Shown in pieces: positions 38,685 through 50,214 of a stretch of DNA of 64,000 nucleotides. The stretch is from Enterobacter sp. EA-1 (GTDB taxonomy: Bacteria; Pseudomonadota; Gammaproteobacteria; Enterobacterales; Enterobacteriaceae). Every line of letters starts with the position of its first letter. Positions within the stretch are counted from its first letter, which is position 1. The stretch is from assembly GCA_002886105.1 (NCBI GenBank), contig CP025776.1, positions 3,224,001 through 3,288,000 on the forward strand. The letters are read 5' to 3'. The notes under the pieces are model-generated. The model was not told the DNA's origin. It saw only the letters and a list, made by a program, of their open reading frames with translations, and did not search any database. Position numbers and translations under genes: made by a program.

Positions 38685-40598
38685 TTATGCGCCGTTTTTT
38701 AGAGCCTCCGAGGTACTCCCAGCGTTCAAACGCGTCTTCCAGCGCCTGCTCCGCCGAAGCCATATCAGCTAAGACTTTCTGCGTATGATCATGCGGCTGA
38801 CTAAAGAAAGCGGCATCCGCCACCTGCGCCTGCAGAGATTCCAGCTCAGCTTCCAGCTGTTCCAGCTTCTGCGGCAGTTGTTCCAGCTCACGCTGCAGGT
38901 TATAGCTTAGTTTGTTGGTGCTTCGTTTGACAGTTTCTGCTTTGGCGACCGGCGCTTCCGTATTTTTTTCACGGTTGCCTGTTTTTGCGCCTGCGAAGCA
39001 GACTGCTGACCGCGCGCGTCGTGATAACCACCCACATACTGACCGATGCGTCCTTCGCCTTCAAAGATCCAACATTCGGTCACGGTATTATCCACAAACT
39101 GGCGATCGTGGCTGACCAGTAGCACAGTGCCCTGATAGCTGTCGATCAACTCTTCCAGCAGTTCCAGCGTTTCCAACATCCAGATCGTTAGTCGGTTCAT
39201 CGAGGATCAACAGGTTACTGGGTTTCCCAGGAACAAACGCGCCAGCAACAGACGGTTACGCTCCCCACCGGAAAGCGCGCGCGCACCGGCGTCATCGCCC
39301 GTTTTGGATGGAACAGGAAGTCCTGCAAATAACCCAGAATGTGGCGCGGCTTACCGTTGACCATGACTTCCTGTTTGCCCTCGGCCGGTTGTCCATCACG
39401 GTTTTTTCCGGATCCAGTTCCGCCCGGTGCTGATCAAAGTATGCCACTTCCAGCTTGGTGCCCACATGCACGCGCCCGCTATCCGCCTGCAACTGGCCCA
39501 GCATCAGTTTCAGCAATGTCGTCTTACCACAGCCGTTCGGGCCGATAAGGGCAATTTTGTCGCTCCGCTGGACCTGCGTAGAGAAATCGCGCACCAGCAC
39601 CTTTCCCTCAACCCCGTAGTTGACGTTTTCCATCTCAAAGACGATCTTGCCGGAGCGGGAGGCTTCCTCCACCTGCATTTTCGCGCTGCCCATCACTTCC
39701 CGGCGCTCGCTACGCTCACGACGCATCGCTTTCAGCGCACGAACACGACCTTCGTTACGGGTACGGCGCGCTTTGATACCCTGACGGATCCAGACTTCCT
39801 CCTGCGCCAGCTTGCGGTCAAACTCGGCATTTTGCAGATCCTCAACGCGCAGAGCCTCTTCTTTATCCAGCAAATATTGGTCGTAATCGCCGGTAAGAGA
39901 CCAGTTTGCCGCGATCGAGGTCGACAATGCGCGTCGCCATATTGCGAATAAATGAGCGGTCATGGGAAATAAAGATGATGGTGCCGCCAAACGATTTCCC
40001 AGGAACCCTTCCAGCCAGTCGATAGTTTCGATATCCGTGGTTAGTCGGTTCGTCGAGCAGCAGCACGCGCGGGGCGCTGACCAGTGCGCGACCTAACGCG
40101 GCTTTACGCAACCAGCCGCCGGACAACGAGGAAAGCGCCATATCCGCGGTCAGACCCAACTGAGCCAGCACCTCGTTAATGCGGTTTTCCAGCTGCCACA
40201 GACCGTGATGATCCAGCAGCTCCTGCACCCGCGCCAGCTCGGCAAGGTTTTTGTCGCTTGGATCGCTCATCACCAGATGCGAAATATCGTGATAACGCTT
40301 GAGGTATTCAGCCTGCTCTTCAATGCCCTCAGCGACAAAGTCATATACGCTGCCCGTGACGTTGCGCGGCGGATCCTGTTGCAGACGCGCCACCACTAAA
40401 TCCTGCTCATAAACGATGCGTCCATCATCCGAGGGTTGACTTCCCGGTTGAGGATCTTCATCAGCGTTGATTTACCCGCCCCGTTGCGCCCCTACCGGTG
40501 CACACGCGTTCGTTTTCTTCGATATGCAACTCTGCATTATCGAGAAGCGGCGCATCGCTGAACGACAGCCACGCGCCATGCATACTGATCAATGACAT
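38685..40598 (-). CDS. uup: ABC-F ATPase Uup
   Basis: A soluble ABC-F protein with two nucleotide-binding domains, linked to ribosome function and suppression of transposon excision. Starts MSLISMHGAWLSFSDAPLLD. First domain: LSSLSGGWLRKAALGRALV, RVLLLDEPTNH, and IIFISHDRSFIRNMATRIVD. Second domain: KIALIGPNGCGKTTLLKLML, FLFHPKRAMTPVRALSGGER-type, and VLLVSHDRQFVDNTV. The C-terminal coiled coil has FSQPHDHTQKVLADM. It ends EYLEALKNGA, with the stop at 38685-38687. Breaks fall near 40490, 40425, 40035 (expected CCTGG), 40000, 39915, 39390, 39300, 39225, 39180 and 38965. Confidence 0.94.
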
Positions 40599-40610
40599 TT
40601 ACTTATCCTT

Positions 40611-42718
40611 TCAGGCTGCGGTAATCAGCCAGCAGTTATGGATTTGACGGTTGCGGGCAAAGTCCTGCGACTGCGTTTTTGGGTGATTTCTTGTGCCTTC
40701 AGCCCCAGTTTCGCCAGCCCGTCGAGATCCATACGGAAACCGCGTTTGTTGTTGGAAAACATAATCGTGCCGTCCTTGCGCAGCAGGCGTTTCAGATCCT
40801 GCATCAGGCGCATATGATCGCGCTGCACATCAAACGAGTCTTCCATGCGTTTAGAATTCGAGAAGGTCGGCGGATCGATAAAGATCAGGTCAAACTGCTC
40901 ATCAGTATCGCGCAGCCAGCCAAGGCAGTCCGCCTGAATCAGACGATGCGCACGCCCGCTAAGGCCGTTGAGGCGCAGGTTGCGTTCCGCCCACTCAAGG
41001 TAAGTGCGGGACATATCCACGGTAGTGGTGGAACGCGCGCCGCCTAAACCTGCGTGTACGCTGGCGCTACCGGTATAAGAGAACAGGTTCAGGAAATCCT
41101 TACCTTTACTCATCTGACCCAGCATACGACGTGCAATGCGGTGGTCGAGGAACAGGCCGGTATCCAGATAATCCGTCAGGTTGACCCACAGACGAGCGTT
41201 ATATTCGCTCACTTCCATAAAGTCGCCCTTTTCGTTCATCTTCTGATACTGGTTGTTGCCTTTCTGCCGCTCACGGGTTTTCAGCACCAGTTTATTCGGC
41301 GCAATGCCAAGTACCTGAATGGTGGCAGCGATAATATCGAACAGACGTTGACGCGCTTTCTGCGCATCCACGGTTTTCGGCGGCGCATACTCTTGCACTA
41401 CCACCCAATCCGCGTAGCGATCGACTGCCACGTTGTAGTCCGGTAAATCGGCATCATACAGACGGTAACATTCGATACCCTCCTGACGCGCCCACTTCTC
41501 CAGTTTTTTCCAGATTCTTACGCAAACGGTTAGCGTAATCTTCCGCCATCGCCGGGGCTTTCGCTTCGCCGGTATTTTCCGCCAGATGGTAGTTTTTCTG
41601 CACGCAATCCAGCGGCCATTCTGGTTTTGAATTGACGCTCCGCGCGCAACTGGAGGCAATTGAGCAAATCGACCGAGGCACTGAACAGCGACAGGTTCCA
41701 GCCGCCGAACTGCGCTTTCAGCAAGCGCCCCAGCAGACTGTGCAGCGCAATCAGCGCCGGCTCGCTTTCCGTGCGCTCGCCGTAAGGCGGGTTGCTGATG
41801 ACCGTACCGTACGGGCCTTTCGGCAGCGGATTACTCAGTTGTGCGACATCTTTCGCCTCGAAGGTGATCAGTTCGCCCACCCCGGCACGACGGGCGTTTT
41901 TACGGGCGATTTCGACCACGCGCGCGTCGTTGTCGGAGCCATAGAAACGGGATTCATAACCGGCAATCCCCTGACGGGCGCGGGTTTGCGCCTCGGCTTT
42001 CACCTCTGCCACAGCACGTCATCGTGCTGCGCCCAGCCGCTAAAACCCCAGTGGCCACGATGCAGACCCGGCGCGCGATCGGTTGCCGCCATCGCGGCTT
42101 CAATCAGCAATGTACCGGAGCCGCACATCGGGTCCAGCAGCGGCGTACCCGGCTGCCAACCAGAACGCATCACAATCGCCGCCGCGAGGTTTTCTTTGAT
42201 CGGCGCCATACCGGTGCGGTCGCGGTAGCCGCGTAAGTGCAGGCCTTCGCCGCTCAAATCGAGAGAGAGATATTCGCGGTGTCCTGATTCAGCCAGACAT
42301 TAATGCGCAAATCCGGCATGTCACGTTCAACATTCGGGCGCGGAAGATTTTTACGGGTAAAGCTGTCGACGATGGCGTCTTTCACTTTCAACGCACCGTA
42401 CTGGCTGTTACGGATCTCATCATTCAGGCCGCTGAAATGCACCGCGAAGGTCGCGCCCGGGTTAAAAATCTCTGTCCAGTTAATCGCCTGCACGCCGAGG
42501 TAGAGATCAAGGTCGCTATAAACCTTGCACTCTCCAAGCGGCAGCATAATGCGCGAAGCCAGACGACTCCACATCAGGCTCTGGTACAGGAGCCGTGTGT
42601 CACCTTCAAAATGGACACCACCCTGAACAACACGGCACTCTACAGCACCGAGTTTTTCCAGTTCAGTTTTTAACAGCTCTTCCAGCCCACGGGCCGTACT
42701 GGCAAACAGAGAAATCAT
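40611..42718 (-). CDS. rlmL: 23S rRNA methyltransferase RlmL (RlmKL)
   Basis: A bifunctional enzyme making m2G2445 and m7G2069 in 23S rRNA. ATG at 42716-42718 ([20 protein letters not shown]); the in-frame upstream ATG adds six unconserved residues. THUMP region [20 protein letters not shown], first methyltransferase [18 protein letters not shown] and [10 protein letters not shown], second domain [20 protein letters not shown] and [20 protein letters not shown]. Breaks near 42256, 42005, 41640, 41510 and 40675. It ends NCWLITAA. The gap to ycbX (99 bases) is divergent. Confidence 0.95.
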
Positions 42719-42817
42719 AATGTCACTTATACTCAACGAAAATTGTTGCGCATTATAGCTAATCTGGCGTTCATGTCATAAAGTTGAGGGCTAATTTTCG
42801 TCTGACAGGGGCAAGAC

Positions 42818-43923
42818 GTGCCGACTCTTTCACGTCTTTTATCCATCCGGTGAAATCCATGCGCGGTATTGGTCTGACGCATGCTGTAGCCGACATTAGC
42901 GGTCTCTGCTCTGATCGCATTTTTATGATCACCCAGCCCGATGGCACCTTTATTACTGCCCGCCAGTTTCCGCAGATGGTGCGCTTTACGCCATCGCCGC
43001 TGACGGATGGTCTGCATCTGACCGCGCCAGACGGCAGCAGCGCAGTGGTCCGCTTTGCTGATTTTGCGCCCGATGCCGCGCCAACGGAAGTCTGGGGCAA
43101 CCATTTTACCGCACAGGTTGCGCCCGATGAGATTAACCGCTGGCTGAGTCACTTTTTCTCACGTAATGTCCAGCTTCGCTGGGTTGGTCGACGCTGACCC
43201 GCCGGGTAAAGCGTCACGATGACGTCCCGTTATCCTTTGCGGATGGTTTTCCTATTTGCTCACCAACGAAGCTTCACTGCGCGATTTGCAGCAACGCTGC
43301 CCGGCCAGCATCAGGATGGAACAATTCCGTCCCAACCGGTGGTGACAGGTGCGCAGCCGTGGGAAGAGGACAGCTGGAAAGTGGTGCGTATTGGCGATGT
43401 GATTTTTGATGTGGTGAAACCATGCAGCCGCTGCGTGTTTACGACTGTCAGCCCGGAGAAAGGCCAAAAACACCCGACCGGCGAGCCATTAACGACACTG
43501 CAAGGGTTCCGAACTGCGCAGGACAATGGCGACGTGGATTTTGGGCAGAACCTGATTGCCCGCAATAGCGGTGTGATCCGGGTGGGTGATGAGGTCGCTA
43601 TTCTGGCTACTGCTCCGGCCAAAATATACGGCGCCGGGGCAGTGGCGGAAACGTTATCGCCGGAAGTCCAGCCGGAAGGTACGGTGGACATCAGTTGGCA
43701 GGGGCAGACGTTTCGCGGCAACAACCAGCAAGTGCTGCTGGAACAGCTTGAAAATCAGGGGATTCGCGTGCCCTATTCCTGCCGGGCTGGCGTTTGCGGA
43801 TGTTGCCGGATACGGCTTGTAGAAGGTGAAGTCAGCGCCATGAAAAAATCGGCCGTCGCGCAGGATGGTTCGATTCTCTGCTGTAGCTGTATACCGAAGA
43901 CGTCGCTGCGGCTGGAGGCTTAA
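42818..43923 (+). CDS. ycbX: MOSC-domain and 2Fe-2S ferredoxin-domain protein YcbX
   Basis: Molybdenum-cofactor-dependent detoxification of N-hydroxylated base analogues in E. coli. GTG 42818 with an AGGGG site gives PTLSRL, then [19 protein letters not shown]. Body: [60 protein letters not shown] (the conserved MOSC Cys), [19 protein letters not shown]. The C-terminal ferredoxin domain carries CRAGVCGCC and a later CCSC. Breaks near 42840, 43190, 43215, 43245 and 43335. The stop overlaps that of zapC. Confidence 0.93.
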
Positions 43924-44462
43924 ACCGCCTGTTCGTAGCGAATGCCTGCGGCGTTCATTTGCGGCTTCAGGCGATCGTTCATGATTTTGATCGCATCGCC
44001 AAGCTGCATTGTGCGACCGGCAATGACCACGCCCGGCTGCGCCAGCAGACAGAGCGCTGCATTTTCGCCCGGTTCCACCACCAGCAGATTGACGCACTCC
44101 TGCGTGTCGCTCAGCCAGACGCAGGCCCTTCCCCGTCGCAGGCGACCAAAGTTCACCGTGGGATAAAAAGTGCCAGCTTTTCGGCATTTGCGGTTTCAGG
44201 AAGCGAATGGCGACCAGCGCATTCGAGCACCAGCTCTGCACGTTGCTCATTGGATAAATCAAGATCGCGGCATTTTTTCATCGAAAGAGAAATAGAGCGC
44301 CGCATCGTCGACACAAAAACCTGAGGGCGAAAAGGCATCCGGCGTCAGCATCTTACCGGCAAACCGCGAACGAAATAACATGCCATTGGCTAAGTCGAGC
44401 ATCATACGGTCATGCTCGTCATCAAAATACCAGCGCCAATTGTCGTCAGGTTTAATTCGCAT
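43920..44462 (-). CDS. zapC: Cell-division protein ZapC
   Basis: An FtsZ-binding protein that promotes lateral bundling of FtsZ filaments in gamma-proteobacteria. Starts [20 protein letters not shown], continues [20 protein letters not shown] and [14 protein letters not shown]. After breaks near 44270 and 44215 come [40 protein letters not shown] and [20 protein letters not shown]. Ends RYEQAV. About 180 residues, normal length. It is downstream of pyrD on the same strand, separated by a terminator. Confidence 0.93.
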
Positions 44463-44577
44463 TGTCCTCTCCCGTCCCCATAAACATCCTGTTACTTTTT
44501 CATCCTTTTGTCGCCCCCGGTTATTACCCTAATAATGAAAGACTAAAATGTTTAAATTAGCAACAGTGACGGAATAT

Positions 44578-44612
44578 AAAACAACCGGGGGCGGGAAATA
44601 AAGCCCGGCGGT
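44578..44612 (-). terminator. Terminator after pyrD
   Basis: On the minus strand AACCGCCGGGC pairs with GCCCCCGGTT (one bulge) and is followed by GTTTTATATT. It lies 19 bases after the pyrD stop. Confidence 0.7.
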
Positions 44613-44630
44613 TCAGTAAAAGGAAAAAGA

Positions 44631-45639
44631 TTAGATATGGGTGACAATTTCTTTAATCAGCGGCGGGCCTTTAAAAATAAAGCCAGAATAAATTTGTACC
44701 AGCGTTGCGCCTGCGGCCACTTTCTCACGCGCAGCGATCACCGAGTCAATGCCGCCGACGCCGATAATGGGTAACTGCCCCTTTAATTCCTGAGACAAGC
44801 GGCGAATTATTTCAGTACTTTTAATTGTAATGGACGGCCGCTTAAGCCACCGGTTTCATCACAATGTTTCATTCCCTGCACGAGGGATCGATCCAGCGTC
44901 GTATTGGTGGCGATAACGCCATCAATATTGTGGCGAACTAAACTGTCCGCCACCCGGATCAATTCTTCTTGCGAAAGATCCGGTGCGATCTTCACTGCCA
45001 CCGGCACATATTTATGGTGACGATTTTGCAGATCGTTTTGCTTATTTTTAATTGCCGTGAGGAGATCATCCAGCGCTTCGCCATATTGCAGAGTACGTAA
45101 CCCCGGCGTATTTGGTGACGAGATATTAATCGCGATATAGCCTGCATAAGCATAGATTTTCTCCATACAAATCAGGTAGTCATCTTTACCCTGCTCGACT
45201 GGCGTATCTTTATTTTTGCCGATATTGATACCGAGTACGCCATCAAAATGCGCTTTCTTAACGTTCTCGACCAGTTATCAACGCCGAGATTATTAAAGCC
45301 CATCCGGTTGATCAGACCTTCGGCATCCACCAGACGGAAGATCCTCGGTTTGTCATTGCCCGGCTGTGGCCGTGGCGTCACGGTGCCAATTTCAATGGAG
45401 CCAAACCCCATCGCCCCAAGTGCATCAATGCATTCGCCGTTTTTATCCAGACCCGCCGCCAGTCCAAGCGGATTCTTAAAGGTCAGGCCCATACATTGTA
45501 CCGGTTTCTCCGGTACACGCTGGCGTACAAGCGCTTCCAGCGGTGTGCCCGTGACACGGCGTAATTGTTGAAATGTTAATTCATGAGCGCTCTCTGGATC
45601 GAGCTGGAAAAGGGCTTTACGAACGAAGGGATAGTACAT
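44631..45639 (-). CDS. pyrD: Dihydroorotate dehydrogenase (quinone), class 2
   Basis: Membrane-associated flavoenzyme that oxidises dihydroorotate with quinone in pyrimidine synthesis. ATG at 45637-45639 ([20 protein letters not shown]). Segments: [69 protein letters not shown] (catalytic Ser), [44 protein letters not shown]. The C-terminus (near 44631-44790) reads [15 protein letters not shown] and [18 protein letters not shown]. Breaks at 45270 (expected CCTGG), 45205 and 44815. Confidence 0.95.
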
Positions 45640-45653
45640 GAACTCTCCGGATT

Positions 45654-45669
45654 CCCGGTGCAAACCGGG
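45654..45669 (-). promoter_or_regulatory. pyrD leader hairpin
   Basis: CCCGGT-GCAA-ACCGGG forms a stem 15 bases upstream of the pyrD start codon. In E. coli a similar hairpin forms only on transcripts starting at an upstream C (high CTP) and blocks ribosome binding; start-site switching is the known pyrD control. The same arrangement is visible here. Confidence 0.7.
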
Positions 45670-45731
45670 GGCGTATTATCTGCGAAACCCCCGGCAAATG
45701 GAATTGACCTGCGGCAAAAAAAGCTGATTTG

Positions 45732-45747
45732 GCGCAATCGTTTTCCC
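45732..45747. promoter_or_regulatory. PurR-like box upstream of pyrD
   Basis: GCGCAATCGTTTTCCC resembles the PurR consensus ACGCAAACGTTTTCGT (central AATCGTTT instead of AAACGTTT). E. coli pyrD is a PurR target with a site at this location. Confidence 0.6.
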
Positions 45748-45885
45748 TTCCCCCTCCGCTTTATGCAATTTTTGGCAATTTTTCTTCCAAATAAATCATT
45801 TAGTGGAATAAATCGCCTCTGTCACACTGCTTTAAATTGTTATGAATGTTACTTAAAAGCAAACAATTAGTTATAAGGAGCTACT

Positions 45886-46460
45886 ATGCGCGTTGTCACT
45901 CTCGCCGGAAGTCCGCGCTTCCCGTCCCGCTCCAGTGCGCTGCTGGAGTATGCTCGTGAGCGTCTGAGCGCCCAGATATTGAGGTCTGCCACTGGCACTT
46001 ACATAACTTCGCGCCAGAAGATCTGCTGTACGCCAACTTTGATAGCCCGGCGTTACAAACGCTTATTGAACAGTTGAAAAGCGCAGATGGCTTGATCGTC
46101 GCTACCCCCATTTATAAAGCCTCATTTTCCGGCGCCCTGAAAACCCTGCTGGATTTACTCCCCCGAACGCGCACTGGAAGGAAAGGTGGTTTTACCGCTG
46201 GCGACCGGCGGAACCGTGGCGCATATGCTGGCAGTGGATTACGCGCTGAAACCTGTTCTCAGCGCGCTCAAGGCGCAGGAGATCCTGCATGGCGTGTTTG
46301 CTGACGACAGCCAGTGCTTGATTATCAGCATAAACCCAGCCTGAGTCCCAACCTGCAAACCCGTCTTGATAGCGCACTGGAAACCTTCTGGCAGGCGCTG
46401 CACCGCCGCGACATTCAGGCACCAGATTTCCATACGACGCAAGGAGTCGCTCATGTTTAG
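45886..46460 (+). CDS. ssuE: NADPH-dependent FMN reductase SsuE
   Basis: Supplies reduced FMN to the alkanesulfonate monooxygenase SsuD. ATG 45886 after [26 protein letters not shown] with the flavodoxin-like GSPR motif. Then [20 protein letters not shown], after a break [20 protein letters not shown], and an end of [13 protein letters not shown]. Breaks fall near 45980, 46030, 46165 and 46325. First gene of ssuEADCB; the stop overlaps the ssuA start. In E. coli the elf genes lie between this operon and pyrD; here only 246 bases separate them. Confidence 0.93.
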
Positions 46461-47420
46461 CGCTTTCAGACATCGCGCACAATGGCTGGCGCTCGGCGGA
46501 CTGTTGACCGTATCCGGTTGGGTACATGCCGCCGAACCTGCGCCGGATGGGTTACGCATTGGCTATCAGAAAGGCAGCGTCAGTATGGTGCTGGCGAAAA
46601 GTCATGAATTGCTGGAAAAACGTTACCCGAACACCAAAATATCCTCGGGTGGAATTCCCGGCTGGCCCGCAAATGCTGGAGGCGCTCAACGGCAGCATTG
46701 ATATTGGCAGCACTGGCGATATTCCGCCGATTTTTGCCTGATGCTGCTGGCGCGGATCTGGTCTATGTCGGCGTGGAGCCTCCTAAACCGAAAGCGGAAG
46801 TGATCCTCGTGGCGGAAAACAGCGCCATTAAAACGGTTGCCGACCTGAAAGGGCATAAAGTGGCGCTGCAAAGGGTTCCAGCTCCCATAACTTGCTGCTG
46901 CGCGCCCTGCAAGAAGCCGGACTGAAATTTACGGATATTCAACCTGTCTTCCTGACACCGGCCGATGCCCGCGCAGCCTTCCAACAAGGGAACGTCGACG
47001 CACGGGCCATCTGGGATCCGTACTATTCCGCCGCCCTGTTATAAGGCGCGCGGTGTTGAAAGATGGCACCACACTGGAAGCAGACCGGCTCCTTCTATTT
47101 AGCTGCCCGCCCCTATGCAGAGAAGAATGGCGCCTTTATCCGAGGGCGTACTGGACACCTTTAGTGAAGCGGATGCCCTCACCCGCAGCCACCGTGACGA
47201 AAGTGTCGCGCTGCTGGCAAAAACCATGGGATTACCGCCGCCCGTTATCGCCACCTATTTTGATCACCGCCCTCCGACCAGAATCGGGCCGGTAAACGAG
47301 GCAACCGCCGCACTGCAACAGCAAACGGCCGATCTGTTTTATGCCAACCACCTGCTACCGAAGAAAGTGGATATCCGTACCCGCATCTGGCAGCCAACCC
47401 AACAAGGAGCCAAGTTATGA
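46453..47420 (+). CDS. ssuA: Aliphatic sulfonate-binding protein SsuA
   Basis: Periplasmic substrate-binding protein of the SsuABC transporter. Signal peptide [18 protein letters not shown]. Body: [100 protein letters not shown]. It ends [14 protein letters not shown]. Breaks fall near 46655, 46738 (expected CCCAGG), 46873, 47005, 47043 and 47085. The stop overlaps the ssuD start (ATGA). Confidence 0.93.
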
Positions 47421-48564
47421 GCCTGAATCTGTTTTGGTTTTTGCCTACCCACGGAGACGGTCACTACCGGGGACCGATTACGGTTCCCGACCGGTGGATC
47501 ATGCCTATTTACAACAAATTGCCCAAGCGGCGGATCGTATAGGATTTAGCGGCGTACTGATCCCAACCGGGCGCTCCTGTGAAGATGCTCTCGGCTGGTG
47601 GCCGCCTCCCTGATCCCGGTAACCCAGCGTCTGAAGTTCCTCGTCGCCCTGCGTCCAAGCGTCACCTCCGTCACCGTCGCCGCCCGCCGGTGCCGCCACA
47701 CTGGACCGCCTGTCTAACGGCCGGGCATTGTTTAACCTCGTGACCGGCAGCGATCCGCAGGAGCTGGCCGGGGACGTGTGTTTTGATCATACTGAGCGTT
47801 ACGCAGCATCCTCAGAATTCACCCATGTCTGGCGTCGCCTGCTGGAAGGCGAGACGGTCGATTTCCGGTGGCGAACATGTTCATGTGCGCGGCGCGAAAT
47901 TATTTTTCCTCCCCGTACAGCAACCGCGCCCGCCGCTCTATTTCGGCGGTTCATCGGATGTGGCGCAAGATCTGGCCGCGGAACAGGTCGATCTCTATCT
48001 GACTCGGGGCGAGCCCCCAGAACAGGTCAAAGAGAAAATTGCCCGGTGCGCGCCAAAGCAGCGGCGCACGGGCGTAGCGTCCGCTTCGGCATTCGCTTAC
48101 GCATGTGATCGTGCGTGAAACCACCGCCGAAGCCTCGGCAGGCGGCAGACAACCTGATCTCGCATCTGGACGACGAAACCATTGCCAAAGCGCAGGCGGC
48201 CTTTGCACGCCAGGGACTCCGTCGGCCAGCAACGTATGGCGGCGCTGCATAACGGTCAACGCGGCAATCTGGAAATCAGCCCCAATTTGTGGGCGGGCCC
48301 AGTCTGGTGCGCGGCGGCGCAGGGACGGCGCTGGTGGGTGACGGTCCAACGGTGGCAGCGCGCATTAACGAGTATGCGGCACTGGGAATAGACAGTTTTA
48401 TTCTTTCCGGTTATCCGCATCTGGAAGAGGCGTATCGGGTGGGTGAGCTGCTGTTCCCGCATCTTGATGTCGCTATCCCGCAGATCCCGCAACCGCAATT
48501 GTTGCAACTTCAGGGCGAGACAGTGGCGAATGAGTTTATCCCGCGAAAAGTGGCGCAAAGCTGA
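47417..48564 (+). CDS. ssuD: FMNH2-dependent alkanesulfonate monooxygenase SsuD
   Basis: Releases sulfite from alkanesulfonates using FMNH2 and oxygen; a luciferase-like TIM barrel. Segments: [137 protein letters not shown], and [20 protein letters not shown]. Breaks near 47435, 47470, 47595, 47685, 47775, 47865, 48003, 48045, 48136, 48212 and 48300. Those at 48003, 48136 and 48212 fall at expected CCWGG. Confidence 0.93.
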
Positions 48565-48573
48565 GGAATCATC

Positions 48574-49364
48574 ATGGCTGCACAGAACAGAGGGTTGCTG
48601 CGTATCGCACCATGGTTGCTGCCCATCGGGATTGTGATCGTCTGGCAAATCGCCTCCTCGACTGGCTGGCTCTCTACTCGCATTCTTCCGTCACCGGAAG
48701 GTGTGCTGGAAGCCTTCTGGACGCTGAGCGCAAGCGGAGAACTGTGGCAGCATCTGGCCATCAGCTCCTCGGCGTGCCGCGATTGGCTTCTCTATTGGCG
48801 GCAGCATCGGGTTGACGCTGGGATTGATAAGCGGTCTGTCGCGTTGGGGAGAACGGCTGCTGGACACCTCTATCCAGATGTTGCGTAACATCCCGCATCT
48901 GGCATTGATCCCCCCGGTGATCCTGTGGTTTGGCATCGACGAGAGCGCGAAAATATTCCTCGTCGCGTTGGGTACGCTGTTTCCGGTGTATATCAATACA
49001 CGGCATGGGATCCGCAATATCGATCGTGGACTGGTGGAAATGGCGCGCAGCTATGGATTAACCGGTTTTGCGCTCTTTATCCATGTGATCCTGCCGGGCG
49101 CCCCTGCCCTCTATTATGGTCGGCGTGCGCTTTGCCCTTGGCCTGATGTGGCTGACCTTAATTGTGGCGGAGACGATTTCAGCCAATGCGGGCATTGGTT
49201 ATCTGGCCATGAACGCACGGGAGTTTCTGCAAACCGATGTGGTAGTGGTAGCGATTATCCTCTACGCCCTGCTCGGCAAACTGGCTGATGTCAGCGCGCA
49301 ACTGCTGGAGCGCCTGTGGTTACGCTGGCATCCGGCTTATCATGAGAAGGAGGCAAATGCATGA
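48574..49364 (+). CDS. ssuC: Aliphatic sulfonate ABC permease SsuC
   Basis: Inner-membrane permease (binding-protein-dependent family). Segments: [80 protein letters not shown] (EAA-like coupling region), [55 protein letters not shown] and [20 protein letters not shown]. Breaks at 48770 (CCTGG expected), 48815, 48999 (CCTGG expected) and 49103. The stop overlaps the ssuB start. Confidence 0.94.
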
Positions 49365-50136
49365 CGACCGCCCGACTCACTCAAGGGATCCCCTTGTTAT
49401 TAAATGGCGTAAACAAGCACTACGGTGATAACGCCGTATTGAAGGGGCTGGATTTACACATTGCTGCCGGGCAGTTTATTGCCGTGGTGGGGCGTAGCGG
49501 CGGTGGCAAGAGTACCTTACTGCGCCTGCTGGCTGGCCTCGAATCCCCAAACAGCGGTGAACTGCTGGCGGGAAACACGCCACTGGCGCAGATCCAGAAT
49601 GACACGCGAATGATGTTTCCAGGATGCCCGCCTGCTGCCGTGGAAATCGGTTATCGATAATGTCGGTCTGGGTCTGAAAGGCCCCCTGGCGCGAGGCCGC
49701 ACAACAGGCACTCCGGTCTGTGGGGCTGGCGCAGCGCGCACGGGATGGCCTGCGGCGCTCTGGCGGGCAAAAACAGCGCGTAGCACTGGCGCGTGCGCTG
49801 GTGCATCAGCCCGGACTGCTGCTGCTCGATGAACCGCTTGGCGCACTGGATGCGTTAACACGTCTTGAGATGCAAGCGCTGATTACGGAACTGTGGCAAT
49901 TACATGGGTTTACGGTCGTACTGGTCACGCACGATGTCAGCGAAGCCGTGGCCATGGCCGATCGCGTCCTGCTGATTGAAGAAGGGAAAATTGGCACCGG
50001 ATTTGGCCATCGATATCCCCGCCCGCGCCGGACAGGCTCACTCAGGCTGGCGGAGTTAGAAGAAACAGTCCTGAACCGGGTCATGCAGCGCGGCGAGTCA
50101 GAAAGCACGGTTGCGCCACAAACCCGCCACGCCTGA
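49361..50136 (+). CDS. ssuB: Aliphatic sulfonate ABC ATPase SsuB
   Basis: ATPase of SsuABC. Walker [20 protein letters not shown]-loop region after correction ([20 protein letters not shown]), signature [15 protein letters not shown] (one error near 49755), Walker [17 protein letters not shown], and H-loop [20 protein letters not shown]. Ends [10 protein letters not shown]. Breaks near 49620, 49685, 49750 and 50000. Last gene of ssuEADCB. Confidence 0.94.
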
Positions 50137-50140
50137 GAGC

Positions 50141-50205
50141 ATGTCGCCTTAGCCGGTCGGAAGGCGACATTGACAGGCCCGGAAAGCGTTGCGCTACCGG
50201 GCCTG
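50141..50205. repeat. REP-like palindromes between ssuB and pepN
   Basis: Two adjacent stem-loops: ATGTCGCCTT / AAGGCGACAT (10-base perfect arms, 50141-50170) and CAGGCCCGG / CCGGGCCTG (50174-50205) with inner GCGTTGCGC, typical of enterobacterial REP units. They fill the gap between converging genes and could stop transcription or protect mRNA ends. Confidence 0.65.
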
Positions 50206-50214
50206 ATTGCCGGA

